Shown: positions 15,769 to 24,333 of the stretch, in pieces | Numbering within the stretch: position 1 is the first letter of the stretch | How the letters are laid out: each line of letters starts with the position of its first letter | Origin: Verrucomicrobiia bacterium | GTDB taxonomy: Bacteria > Verrucomicrobiota > Verrucomicrobiia > Verrucomicrobiales > Akkermansiaceae | NCBI GenBank assembly: GCA_947462875.1 | Contig: CANHQJ010000008.1 | Coordinates: 90,891 to 154,890, forward strand | Length of the DNA stretch: 64,000 nt | Reading direction: 5' to 3' | The notes under the pieces: generated by a model | What the model was told of the DNA's origin: nothing | What the model saw: the letters and a program-made list of their open reading frames with translations, nothing else | Databases searched by the model: none | Made by a program: the position numbers and the translations under genes

Positions 15769-17459
15769 GAAAAGAGTATGCATGGACCATCATGGTGACG
15801 GTGGTCATTCTGTTTGCGGTGTTTTTTGTCTATCCGGCTTTCACCATCGTGGGGGAAGCCTTTGGCAAAAAAGGGGGCGGTTTTACGTTCGCCTATATCA
15901 CGGCGGTGTTTCGCGATCCGGTCTATCTGGAGGGATTGTGGAATGCGTTTGCGCTCGGCATCGTCAGCACGGCGGCGACCTTGCTGATTGCCTTTCCGCT
16001 GGCCTTGTTCTCGCATCGCTACGATTTTGTCGGGAAAAAATGGCTGAGTGTGTTGGTGCTGGTGCCGCTGATTCTGCCGCCCTTCGTAGGCGCGGTGGGC
16101 GTGAAGGAAATGCTGGGCGTCGATGGCGCGCTGAATGCGTTTCTGATCGATCTCGGCTGGATGGAAGCCGCGCGGCCTTACGATTGGCTGGCGAACGGGC
16201 GCTTCACAGGCATCGTGCTGATGAACGCGCTGCATCTCTATCCGATTCTCTACATGAACATCGCGGCGGCTCTATCGAATCTCGATCCGGCGATGGAACA
16301 AGCCGCGCAAAATCTCGGCTGTCCGCCGTGGCGTCGGTTTTGGAAAATCACCTTTCCGCTCACGCTGCCGGGCGTGTTTGCGGGATCGTCCATCGTTTTC
16401 ATCTGGGCCTTCACCGAGCTGGGTGTGCCACTCGTGTTCGACTACGCCCGCGTCGCGCCGGTGCAGGTCTATGACGGCATCAAGGATCTGGGCGGCAATC
16501 CCTTGCCGTATGCGATCGTCGCGATCATGTTGGTGATTTCGGCGGTGGTATTTGCGGTATCGAAGTTGGTGCTCGGTCGCTCGCCACTGGGCACGGCACC
16601 GCGTCCGAAAGGTCGGAGCAATGATGTCGTGCTGCGTGGGGTCAAATCATGGCTGGTGTGCGGCGTGTTTGTTGCCGTGTTCTTGTTTGCCTCGGTGCCG
16701 CACCTGGGAGTGATTTTTCTCTCGGTTTCCAATGACTGGTATCAAACCATCCTGCCGAGCGAATTGACCATGCGGCACTACGATGAGGCGCTCGGAAATT
16801 CGCTGGTGGTGCCCTCGATCCAGAACAGTTTGTTTTATGCCTCGATGGCGACCTTGATCGATCTGTTGCTCGGCATTGCCATTGCCTGGGTGGTGGTGCG
16901 GAGCAAGATCCGCGGCCGTGCCGTGCTCGATTCGCTGGTGATGCTGCCCCTGGCCGTGCCGGGACTGGTGATGGCCTTCGGCTACCTGGCCCTGTCCCAG
17001 CCCGGCAAGCCGTTTGCGTTTTTGATCGGTGCCGATGGCAATCCGGCATTGCTATTGATCGTGGCCTACGCGTTCCGCCGCCTGCCGTATGTGGTGCGCT
17101 CGGCGGTGGCGGGTTTGCAGCAGAGCAATCCCGTGCTGGAAGAGGCGGCGCGTTCGATGGGAGCCACGCCGGTGCGGACCTTGCGCAAAATCGCGTTGCC
17201 CTTGATCGGAGCCAATCTTGCCGCAGGGGCGATTCTCGCTTTTGCGTTCGCGATGCTGGAGGTGAGCGATAGCCTCATTCTGGCGCAGCAAAGCGAGCAC
17301 TATCCCATCACCAAAGCGATCTATACCTTGCTTAGCACTCTGGGCAATGGCGTGCAGCTCGCCGCCGCGCTGGGCGTCTGGGCGATGGTGTTTCTCTCGG
17401 TAGCGATCATCGGTGCGGCGGTCATCGGCGGCAAGCGCGGCGGCTTGTTCAAGGTGTGA
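15765..17459 (+). CDS. ABC importer fused double permease (FbpB type)
   Basis: A 564-residue inner-membrane protein with about twelve transmembrane helices in two homologous halves. Each half carries an EAA loop for ATPase contact: EQAAQNLGCPPWRRFWKITF near residue 180 and EEAARSMGATPVRTLRKIAL near 460. The fused form is typical of iron(III) permeases such as FbpB/FutB. A strong ribosome-binding site (AAAGGAGG, near 15750) precedes the ATG, which overlaps the stop of the binding-protein gene. It completes a three-gene importer operon. Confidence 0.92.
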   Translation: MRKEYAWTIMVTVVILFAVFFVYPAFTIVGEAFGKKGGGFTFAYITAVFRDPVYLEGLWNAFALGIVSTAATLLIAFPLALFSHRYDFVGKKWLSVLVLVPLILPPFVGAVGVKEMLGVDGALNAFLIDLGWMEAARPYDWLANGRFTGIVLMNALHLYPILYMNIAAALSNLDPAMEQAAQNLGCPPWRRFWKITFPLTLPGVFAGSSIVFIWAFTELGVPLVFDYARVAPVQVYDGIKDLGGNPLPYAIVAIMLVISAVVFAVSKLVLGRSPLGTAPRPKGRSNDVVLRGVKSWLVCGVFVAVFLFASVPHLGVIFLSVSNDWYQTILPSELTMRHYDEALGNSLVVPSIQNSLFYASMATLIDLLLGIAIAWVVVRSKIRGRAVLDSLVMLPLAVPGLVMAFGYLALSQPGKPFAFLIGADGNPALLLIVAYAFRRLPYVVRSAVAGLQQSNPVLEEAARSMGATPVRTLRKIALPLIGANLAAGAILAFAFAMLEVSDSLILAQQSEHYPITKAIYTLLSTLGNGVQLAAALGVWAMVFLSVAIIGAAVIGGKRGGLFKV

Positions 17460-17481
17460 GTGAACTTATTGTGAGACGATT

Positions 17482-18210
17482 ATGTTGAAACGCGATTCTC
17501 ACGGACATGCGGAATTCGGCAAGGGGGAACTGGCCTTGCAGGTGCTCATTTTTATGTGCCTGGTGGTTTTTGCGATAGAAACCCTGCCGAATCTAACCAC
17601 CACGCAGCAGCGGTGGATCGATGCCTTTGATGTCTTTTCCGTGGCGGTGTTCACGGTGGAGTATATCATCCGCCTGTGGGCGTCCCGACCGAGGAAAGGC
17701 TACGCGCTCAGTTTTTTCGGAATCATCGATCTGATTTCCATTTTGCCGTTTTACATCGGCTTGGGCGTTGATTTGCGCAACTTGCGGGCCCTGCGCATGC
17801 TGCGTTTGTTCCGGATTCTCAAATTGGCACGCTACAGCAAGGCGATGCGCCGCTTTCACCGGGCTTTTATCATCACCAAAGAGGAGATCGTGCTGTTTCT
17901 GACATCTACCTTCATCCTGCTCTACATCGCGGGCATGGGGATCTATCACTTTGAGAACGAGGCGCAACCGGATCGGTATCGATCGATGTTTGACGGTCTG
18001 TGGTGGGCCGTGGCGACGCTCACGACGGTGGGATACGGCGATGTCTATCCGATTACCGTGGGCGGGAAAATTTTCACCTTCGTGATTTTGATCCTGGGTC
18101 TCGGCATCATCGCCGTGCCCACGGGCATGGTGGCATCCGCGCTGGCGAAGGCGCGAAAGGAAGAAGACGAACGTCACGCCAGCGGCGATGATGCTGATGA
18201 GGATGGGTGA
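17482..18210 (+). CDS. Voltage-gated-type potassium channel (ion transporter family)
   Basis: A 242-residue six-helix cation channel. S1-S3 are hydrophobic segments up to residue ~95. S4 is LRNLRALRMLRLFRILKLAR near residue 97, with Arg at every third position as in voltage sensors. S5 and the pore follow, with the potassium selectivity filter TTVGYGDVYP near residue 178. S6 is FTFVILILGLGIIAVPTGMV. The C-terminus is short, acidic and rich in His, Asp and Glu. It conducts K+ across the inner membrane as a tetramer. It begins 22 bases after the permease gene and may read through from that operon. Confidence 0.92.
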   Translation: MLKRDSHGHAEFGKGELALQVLIFMCLVVFAIETLPNLTTTQQRWIDAFDVFSVAVFTVEYIIRLWASRPRKGYALSFFGIIDLISILPFYIGLGVDLRNLRALRMLRLFRILKLARYSKAMRRFHRAFIITKEEIVLFLTSTFILLYIAGMGIYHFENEAQPDRYRSMFDGLWWAVATLTTVGYGDVYPITVGGKIFTFVILILGLGIIAVPTGMVASALAKARKEEDERHASGDDADEDG

Positions 18211-18279
18211 TGTCCTGCGTCAGCAGGTAAAATTTTTCGAATTGGTTCTTCATTCCCGGGATTTCTGTGGTATGGAATT

Positions 18280-18309
18280 CGTCCCGTAGGCCATTTTGAT
18301 GGCCGGACG
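18280..18309. other. Hairpin in the leader of rsfS
   Basis: GGCCAT-TTTG-ATGGCC forms a perfect 6-bp stem, and an outer CGTCC/GGACG stem extends it across a small asymmetric bulge. It ends 17 bases before the rsfS ATG and has no T-run, so it is not an obvious terminator. It could be a leader structure or a decayed terminator of the channel gene. Confidence 0.4.
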
Positions 18310-18326
18310 GGGAATGTTCTAAGTTT

Positions 18327-18692
18327 ATGAGTGATCAAGTAAAAGGAATCGAGCTGGCGAAGGCCTGTGCCAAGGCGGCGGATGAAATGCAGGCGGAAAA
18401 CATCCAGGTGTTTGATGTGACGGGGCTGTCCACGATCACGGATTTTGTCGTGCTGTGTTCCGGGTCCTCGATGCCGCACCTGCGCGCGATCATGCGCGAT
18501 GTGGCGGGGCACGTCATCGAATGGCATGGTGTGAAGCCGATTTTGTCGGAAGGCAACGCGGACAGCCGCTGGGTGGTGCTCGATTACATCGATGTGATGG
18601 TGCACGTTCTGCACACCGAGATGCGCGAGTTCTACGATCTGGAATCCATGTGGGCCAAGGCGAAGCCGGTGGAGTGGAAAGGGGAGAGTTGA
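18327..18692 (+). CDS. rsfS: Ribosomal silencing factor RsfS (YbeB/Iojap)
   Basis: A 121-residue RsfS. The family binds ribosomal protein L14 on free 50S subunits and blocks subunit joining when nutrients are short. Conserved parts: DVTGLSTITDFVVLCSGSS near residue 31, the WHGVKPILSEG stretch near 70, SRWVVLDYIDVMVHVL near 86 and REFYDLESMW near 104. Length is normal for the family. The common neighbour nadD is absent here. Confidence 0.95.
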   Translation: MSDQVKGIELAKACAKAADEMQAENIQVFDVTGLSTITDFVVLCSGSSMPHLRAIMRDVAGHVIEWHGVKPILSEGNADSRWVVLDYIDVMVHVLHTEMREFYDLESMWAKAKPVEWKGES

Positions 18693-18733
18693 AGTGATGA
18701 GTCAGCAGTGATCCGTGATCAGTGCTTTTGAGA

Positions 18734-19369
18734 CTAGGGACTCAGTCGTTCGATGCTCCAGTTCTCCTCGCCTTTGGTGTAGAGAAAACGATCGTGAATG
18801 CGGGCGGGGCCGCCTTGCCAGAACTCGATGGTTTCCGGCACCACGCGGAAGCCGCCCCAGAACGAGGGCAGGGGGATTTCCCCGTGTTTGAATTTTTCGC
18901 CGATCTCGTGGAGTTTTTGCATGAGCAATTTCCGCGAGCTGATGACCGAGCTTTGTTGGGACACCCAGGCACCTAGCTGTGATTCGCGCGGGCGCGAGGT
19001 GAAGTACTTGAGCGATTCGGTGGTTGAGATTTTTTCCGCGCGTCCCTGGATGATCACTTGTCGCTCCAATGTGATCCACGGAAACAACAGGCAGACGTGG
19101 GGATTTTTTTCGATCTGGCGCGCCTTGCGGCTTTCGTAGTTGGTGAAAAAGACAAAACCCTCCTGATCGAAATATTTCAGCAGCACGGTGCGTTGCAAGG
19201 GCGCGCCGCGTTCATCGACGGTGGCCAGGGTCATGGCATTCGGCTCATGCACTTGCAGCTCGATGGCTTGCTGGAACCAGCGAGTGAACTGTTGCAGGGG
19301 ATTGGCATCGAGGTCGCTGCGGTGCAGTCCTTTGGCGGAGTATTCTTTGCGAAAATCGGAGAGATCCAT
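18734..19369 (-). CDS. pdxH: Pyridoxamine 5'-phosphate oxidase
   Basis: A 211-residue FMN flavoenzyme that oxidises pyridoxine or pyridoxamine 5'-phosphate to pyridoxal 5'-phosphate. The ATG at 19367-19369 (MDLSDFRKEYSAKGLHRSDL) gives the normal N-terminus. Signature parts: NAMTLATVDERGAPLQRTVL, FFTNYESRKARQIEKNPH, SRPRESQLGAWVSQQSSVIS and the C-terminal WQGGPARIHDR...WSIERLSP. It lies 46 bases after the stop of the ankyrin/L,D-transpeptidase gene on the same strand and may be co-transcribed with it and dapL. Confidence 0.95.
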   Translation of the reverse strand: MDLSDFRKEYSAKGLHRSDLDANPLQQFTRWFQQAIELQVHEPNAMTLATVDERGAPLQRTVLLKYFDQEGFVFFTNYESRKARQIEKNPHVCLLFPWITLERQVIIQGRAEKISTTESLKYFTSRPRESQLGAWVSQQSSVISSRKLLMQKLHEIGEKFKHGEIPLPSFWGGFRVVPETIEFWQGGPARIHDRFLYTKGEENWSIERLSP

Positions 19370-19415
19370 GAGCGGGGAAGAGGATAGCACGGCTTGGGGC
19401 GGTGTCGAATGCGAA

Positions 19416-21701
19416 TCATTCGATGATGACGCGGTCGCCGACTTCGGTGAGTTCGAAAAGTTTCTGGGCATTGCCGTAGGGCACGCGCAGGCAACCGTGG
19501 GAGGCGGGGTAGCCGGGGACGATGCCCTGGTGGAAGCCGAAGGCACCGCAACTGAGGCGCTGGAAACAGGGCATGGAGGCCCCGTCGTAAATGTTCGAGT
19601 GCCAGGTGCGGTGTTTGTTGGTGATGACGTAGGTGCCTTTCGGCGTGCTGTAGCCTTTTTTGCCGGTGGAAATTTTGGTGGAAAACGTCAGGTTGCCACA
19701 AACGTCGTAGAGCTGGGCTTCCTGTTTGGCGAGATCGACGATGATTTTTCTCGTTTCGATGTAGGGATTTTTGCGCAGCATGAGTCGCATCATCGGCACG
19801 TCCGCCTGGCGGCAGGCGAAGTTGAGTGGCCAGGTCTTGTTGACCACGGTCCAGGCGTTGAGTTTGGCCCCGTGCTCCATGAGGGTGCGGGCGACTTCCA
19901 CCTCACCGCTATCGGCGGCGAGCATGAGCGGGGTGATATTGCGGTCAAAGGTGAGATACCACTTCATGCCGTTGCCCGGAAAGATCGATAGGAAGGCGGC
20001 ATTGGCTTTGGGTTGCAGCGGGCGATTGGGATCGGCGTGATAGCGGAGCAGGAGTCGCACGATGTCGAGACGGCGTCGCGCGATGGCGCAGGCGAGAGGT
20101 GTTTGCTGTTCTTTTCCTAACGCATGGATGTCATGCGGCTTCTGCAAAAGGTATTCCAGCACGGCGATGTTGCGGTGGTGGATGGCGATATGGATCGGGT
20201 GGTCGAATGATTCATCAAAGGCCGGGTCGTGAGTGATGCCATTTTTTTCGAGCAGCGGCAGTGCCTCGACACGACCGAAAGCACAGGCTTCGTGAAATAG
20301 GGCGGGTGTGCGGATGTTGTTTTCGAGCAGGGTGGAAAAAATGGTGAGGCTCGGTTGTTTCATCGCGGCTCTGAGCAACTGCGTTTCTTGCTCCGAGCCC
20401 CGGGCGGGGCGGATGCCGGCGGCGAGCAGTGTGGCGAGTTGTTGGTTTTTTGCCTTGGCGACGGCTTCCTGCAGCAATTCCGTCCAGGTGGCTTGCGGTG
20501 GCTTGGCACCAAGGAGCACGAGCCGTTGAAAGGCATCGACCTTGCCCTGCTCCAGGGCCAGGGTGGCGGCGGTGTGGCCTTGGGCGGTAGTGGCATTGAT
20601 ATCGGCTCCGTGCTGGATCAGCGGTTCTAACAAGTCCAGCATGCCTTGTTCGGTGGCGCGGCAGATGAGTGGAGCGATAGTCCCTGCGGACACTTCGTGA
20701 TCCTTGGCGCTGGCGCCGCGGCTGAGCAAGGCATCGCAGAGCGCGCGTTTGTATTGATCGATCGCATGGGCGAGCACGCTGACTCCCCGGGCATCGCGGG
20801 TGTTCGGATCCGCGCCTTTTTCCAGCAGCCGCAGCGATAGGTTTTCCTCGCGCGTGAGGCTCCAGAGAAACAGCGTGCGGCCATCGGCGAGAGTGGCATT
20901 GGGATCAAGTCCCAGATCCAACAACTGCGACCACTGGCGTTCGTCATCGCTGGCGAGTGCGTAATCAAGAACAGAGCGGCCCTGCGCATCGGTGGCTCGC
21001 AGATCGGCTCCACGTTTCACCAGCTTCGGGAGAAGATCCTGCCAGCCCAGTTCGAGACAGCGGATGGCCACGGGAGTGAAGGCTTCTTCGCTTTTCACGG
21101 CCCGTCCCGGATCGGCGCCGAGTTCTAACAAATGCTCGACCAGCGCGCGTTGACGTCGCTCGAACGCATAGGCGATGGCGTTGTTTCCGGCGCGATCATG
21201 CACGTGGAAATCGGCCTGGTGCGAGAGCAGGGCATCCGCGATGATGTAGCGGCCGTGCTGGATGCACCAGAGCAGCAGCGGTTGACCATTCTCCATGCGG
21301 GCATTCGGTTTCGCGCCTTTCTGGAGAAGTAGCTTGGCGATGGCGATATCGCCATGCACCGCCGCCGTGGCGAGAGGGCCGCCGCGTTCCGTGGTGGTCT
21401 GCGGGGAGCGGATGCCGCGGCTGTTTTGCAAGAGCAAACGCACCATGCGGAAATCGCTGCGTTCGCAGGCGGAGAGGAGCGGGGTTTTTCCGGCATCGTC
21501 GTGCTGTTCGGAAAAAACCCCGCAGATGAGAAGTTGATGCAGCGTTTCCTCATCACCGCGTGCCACGGCCGCATTGACCTGATCCGCCCGCAGGGGGATG
21601 CCTTTGTCCCGCAGCGATCGCTGGGCACGTGTTCGTTCGTCTCCGCAACTGACAAGCAGCAGCGACATGGCAGCGATGACTAAGCCCTGAACGCGTAACA
21701 C
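19416..21701 (-). CDS. Ankyrin-repeat lipoprotein with C-terminal L,D-transpeptidase (YkuD) domain
   Basis: A 761-residue envelope protein. The GTG at 21699-21701 opens a lipoprotein signal (LRVQGLVIAAMSLLLVSC) with a lipobox cysteine at residue 19. Residues ~30-640 are about seventeen ankyrin-type repeats (for example GKTPLLSACERSDFRMVRLL, NGQPLLLWCIQHGRYIIADA), normally protein-binding. Residues ~650-761 are a YkuD fold: TPKGTYVITNKHRTW, FGFHQG and the catalytic SHGCLRVPYG near residue 735. YkuD enzymes make 3-3 crosslinks in peptidoglycan or attach proteins to it. An ATG 11 codons further in (21668) would leave too short a signal. A 27-base palindrome overlaps the start codon. Confidence 0.9.
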   Translation of the reverse strand: MLRVQGLVIAAMSLLLVSCGDERTRAQRSLRDKGIPLRADQVNAAVARGDEETLHQLLICGVFSEQHDDAGKTPLLSACERSDFRMVRLLLQNSRGIRSPQTTTERGGPLATAAVHGDIAIAKLLLQKGAKPNARMENGQPLLLWCIQHGRYIIADALLSHQADFHVHDRAGNNAIAYAFERRQRALVEHLLELGADPGRAVKSEEAFTPVAIRCLELGWQDLLPKLVKRGADLRATDAQGRSVLDYALASDDERQWSQLLDLGLDPNATLADGRTLFLWSLTREENLSLRLLEKGADPNTRDARGVSVLAHAIDQYKRALCDALLSRGASAKDHEVSAGTIAPLICRATEQGMLDLLEPLIQHGADINATTAQGHTAATLALEQGKVDAFQRLVLLGAKPPQATWTELLQEAVAKAKNQQLATLLAAGIRPARGSEQETQLLRAAMKQPSLTIFSTLLENNIRTPALFHEACAFGRVEALPLLEKNGITHDPAFDESFDHPIHIAIHHRNIAVLEYLLQKPHDIHALGKEQQTPLACAIARRRLDIVRLLLRYHADPNRPLQPKANAAFLSIFPGNGMKWYLTFDRNITPLMLAADSGEVEVARTLMEHGAKLNAWTVVNKTWPLNFACRQADVPMMRLMLRKNPYIETRKIIVDLAKQEAQLYDVCGNLTFSTKISTGKKGYSTPKGTYVITNKHRTWHSNIYDGASMPCFQRLSCGAFGFHQGIVPGYPASHGCLRVPYGNAQKLFELTEVGDRVIIE

Positions 21702-21725
21702 GTCCTCTTGCTAGCAAGAAACGTG
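21699..21725. promoter_or_regulatory. 27-base palindrome over the start of the ankyrin/L,D-transpeptidase gene
   Basis: The central TCTTGCTAGCAAGA (21706-21719) is a perfect 14-base palindrome. Flanking CACGT (21699-21703) and ACGTG (21721-21725) extend the symmetry with a one-base offset. It covers the GTG start and the GAGGAC ribosome-binding sequence of the leftward gene, 54 bases downstream of the dapL stop. It could sequester the start in RNA or act as an operator. It lacks a T-run, so it is not a standard terminator. Confidence 0.55.
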
Positions 21726-21778
21726 CTCACTGAGAAGACGGAATGACAGCCGGGCGTGAACTTTTTGTGACCGATCTC

Positions 21779-23011
21779 TCAAGCCAGCAGCGCGCTGATG
21801 CGGCGGCAGACCTCCTCGACGTTTTCGCGCGAGTTAAAGGCGGAAATCCGGAACCAGCCCTCGCCCGCTGCGCCGAAGCCGGAGCCGGGGGTGATGACGA
21901 CCTGGGCATCGTGCAGCATCATATCGAACATTTCCCACGATGTTTTGCCAGCCGGACAGCCGACCCAGACGTAGGGGGCGTTTTCACCGCCGAATACCGT
22001 GAGTCCGGCGGCTTGGCAGGCTTCGCGGAGAAGCGTGGCATTGCCCATGTAGTGTTTGATGAGAGCGGCGACCTGCTCTTTTCCTTCGGGGCTGAAAAGT
22101 GCGGCGGCGGCTTTTTGCACCGGGTAGCTGGCACCGTTGAACTTGGTGCTGTGGCGGCGCGACCACAGCTGATGCAGCGGGACTTTTTTGCCGTCGGTGG
22201 TGGAGCCCATCAGGGTTTTCGGGATCACCGTGTAGGCGCAGCGCACGCCGGTGAAGCCGCCGTGTTTCGAGAAAGAACGGAACTCCATGGCGCACTCGTG
22301 GGCACCGGGGATTTCGTAAATGGAGCGCGGCACGTTGGGATCCTGAACGAAGGCCTCGTAGGCGGAGTCGAACAAAATGATCGTATCATTCGCCAAGGCA
22401 TAGTTGACCCATGCGGTGAGCTGCTCGCGTGTGGCGACGGCTCCGGTGGGGTTGTTCGGGAAGCAGAGATAGACGAGATCGACTTTCTCCGCGGGCGGCG
22501 CGGCGACGAAGCCATTGCTGGCATCGCAACGCAGGTAGACCAGTCCCTCGTAGGCACCGTTTTCATCGGCATCGCCGGTGTTCCCGGCCATGACGTTGGT
22601 ATCGACATACACGGGATAGACGGGATCGGTGATGGCGATGCGATTGCCTTTGCCGAAAATATCGAGGATGTTTCCGGTGTCGCACTTCGAGCCATCCGAG
22701 ATGAAAATTTCCTCGGCGCTGATGTTGAGGCCCGCGTATTGGTGCTCGGCCACGGCTTCGCGCAGGAAGGCATAGCCTTGCTCAGGGCCGTAGCCCTTGA
22801 AGCTGCTGCGGTTCGCGAGCTCATCCACGCCTTCGTGCATGGCCTTGATGGCGGCAGAGGGCAAAGCCTCGGTGACATCGCCGATGCCGCAACGGATCAG
22901 ACGCGCCGCTTTTTCAGGGTTCTGCTGTTGAAATGCTGTCACGCGACGACCGATTTCAGGAAACAGGTAACCTGCCTTCAGTTTGAGGAAATTTTCATTG
23001 ATGAGAGCCAT
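21779..23011 (-). CDS. dapL: LL-diaminopimelate aminotransferase
   Basis: A 410-residue class I/II PLP aminotransferase that converts tetrahydrodipicolinate straight to LL-diaminopimelate, for lysine and peptidoglycan. The ATG at 23009-23011 ([20 protein letters not shown]) matches the DapL N-terminus and the length is normal. Motifs: [71 protein letters not shown] and the PLP-lysine segment [15 protein letters not shown] near residue 240. The DapL route is characteristic of plants, Chlamydiae, Verrucomicrobia and some other bacteria. It is divergent from the baeRF gene. Confidence 0.96.
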   Translation of the reverse strand: MALINENFLKLKAGYLFPEIGRRVTAFQQQNPEKAARLIRCGIGDVTEALPSAAIKAMHEGVDELANRSSFKGYGPEQGYAFLREAVAEHQYAGLNISAEEIFISDGSKCDTGNILDIFGKGNRIAITDPVYPVYVDTNVMAGNTGDADENGAYEGLVYLRCDASNGFVAAPPAEKVDLVYLCFPNNPTGAVATREQLTAWVNYALANDTIILFDSAYEAFVQDPNVPRSIYEIPGAHECAMEFRSFSKHGGFTGVRCAYTVIPKTLMGSTTDGKKVPLHQLWSRRHSTKFNGASYPVQKAAAALFSPEGKEQVAALIKHYMGNATLLREACQAAGLTVFGGENAPYVWVGCPAGKTSWEMFDMMLHDAQVVITPGSGFGAAGEGWFRISAFNSRENVEEVCRRISALLA

Positions 23012-23149
23012 GGCGGCGCAGGCATAGAGAAGGATTCCATCGCTGACAAGTGAGAAATGCTTTCTTGGGCGTCGGTCCCGAAGGTGAGTGGAAAATGGGG
23101 AGAATATTCCACCGTGCAATGTTTGAGATCTGGCTAGAGTGCGAGTGTC

Positions 23150-24250
23150 ATGAAAAGCAAAGCGATCAGCAAAAGACAGGGGAATCACATGCAGCAACTG
23201 CGACGACACATCTCGGCATTGGCGACCTTGCCGGAGAGTGGGGAGCCCGTTATCAGCGCCTTCTTTGATTTGCGCAGCCCACGGGAGACATTGCGCACGG
23301 CCTTGGAAATCTGGGCCATCGCCGCGCGGCATACGCTGGAGAAAAAGGATAGGCCATCGTTCGATCAATCGAAATCGGAAATTCTGATGACGCTCGGGCA
23401 ATCGTGGACGGAGGAAATGCAGGGCCTGGCGGTATTCGCACGGGGTGGCGAGCATCCCATGCTGTTGGCCTTGCCCTTCCAAGCTGCCATGGAAACGCAC
23501 TTTGATCTCTCCGCACGTCCGGTGATTTTCCCACTGGTGCAGCTGAAAGACCGGTTTCATCGTTTTGTCCTGGTCATCTGCACAGAGGAGCGCAGCCGCA
23601 TCATGGAGCTTTCGCTCGGCGCGGTGACGGAGGAAATCATTAGCGCGAAAGAAGAGCTCTGTGCCCGTCTAGGTCGCCAGCTCAGCAAGGAGCATTATCA
23701 CCAGCGTCGCGAAGAGGACACCAAACGATTTGTCCGCGATCAGGTGCAGATCATCACCAATCTGATGGCGCAGCGCGGGCACAATCACCTGATACTCGCC
23801 GGGCATCCGCGTCATCTTTCGCCGCTACGGGAACAACTGCCGAAACACCTGCAATCGCGCATTGTCGGCTCGCTGTTCCATGCGCCCAACGGCCACGACT
23901 GCTCGCCGCTGGTGGATCAGGCGATCGATGCCTTCGTGCGCGCGGAGCAAGAAGAAAGCCGCACGACCGTTGAGCGCCTGCACGAGCAAATCCGCCGTCA
24001 GGGGCTCGCCGTGGTGGGTGTGCATGCCTGTCGTGATGCGATCGCGGCCGGCGCGGTCAGCCAGTTGGTGATCGCCGAGGAAATCCCGCATGCGGATCGC
24101 GAGGAACTGGTGCGACTGGCGACCTTGCACGATCTCCCCATCGAGGTCTGCGAGCAGGACGAACTGCTACTCAGCCATGGCGGATGCGGATGCCTGCTGC
24201 GTTTCCGCATGGAGTATCTGGCCGCGGATCCGCTGGACTTGGGTCATTGA
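23150..24250 (+). CDS. Bacterial archaeo-eukaryotic-release-factor-like (baeRF) protein
   Basis: A 366-residue protein with the layout of the baeRF/Vms1-like eRF1 superfamily. The N-terminal region ([20 protein letters not shown]) precedes an eRF1 domain-2-like core ([24 protein letters not shown] strand, then [19 protein letters not shown] and [19 protein letters not shown]). The C-terminus has the L7Ae-like pattern [20 protein letters not shown] with QLVIAEEIP and ends GGCGCLLRF. Relatives are thought to hydrolyse peptidyl-tRNA on stalled ribosomes or regulate it; the role in bacteria is unsettled. It faces the DEAD-box helicase gene across a shared terminator. Confidence 0.7.
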   Translation: MKSKAISKRQGNHMQQLRRHISALATLPESGEPVISAFFDLRSPRETLRTALEIWAIAARHTLEKKDRPSFDQSKSEILMTLGQSWTEEMQGLAVFARGGEHPMLLALPFQAAMETHFDLSARPVIFPLVQLKDRFHRFVLVICTEERSRIMELSLGAVTEEIISAKEELCARLGRQLSKEHYHQRREEDTKRFVRDQVQIITNLMAQRGHNHLILAGHPRHLSPLREQLPKHLQSRIVGSLFHAPNGHDCSPLVDQAIDAFVRAEQEESRTTVERLHEQIRRQGLAVVGVHACRDAIAAGAVSQLVIAEEIPHADREELVRLATLHDLPIEVCEQDELLLSHGGCGCLLRFRMEYLAADPLDLGH

Positions 24251-24285
24251 CCCTATGGTCAGGTCGATTCACCGCACAGCTCTAA

Positions 24286-24312
24286 AAAGCCGCTGCGGGT
24301 GGCAGCGGCTTT
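24286..24312. terminator. Bidirectional terminator between the baeRF and RNA helicase genes
   Basis: AAAGCCGCTGC pairs perfectly with GCAGCGGCTTT around a GGGTG loop. It lies between two converging genes, 35 bases after the baeRF stop and 21 bases from the helicase stop. Confidence 0.85.
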
Positions 24313-24333
24313 GGGTAAGAGAGGGAAGATGTG

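Noticed and set aside
21743..23053. Long rightward open frame opposite dapL
   Set aside because: Antisense shadow of a well-conserved enzyme.
23012..23560. Upstream in-frame extension of dapL
   Set aside because: It would overlap the divergent baeRF gene and the normal DapL N-terminus starts at 23011.
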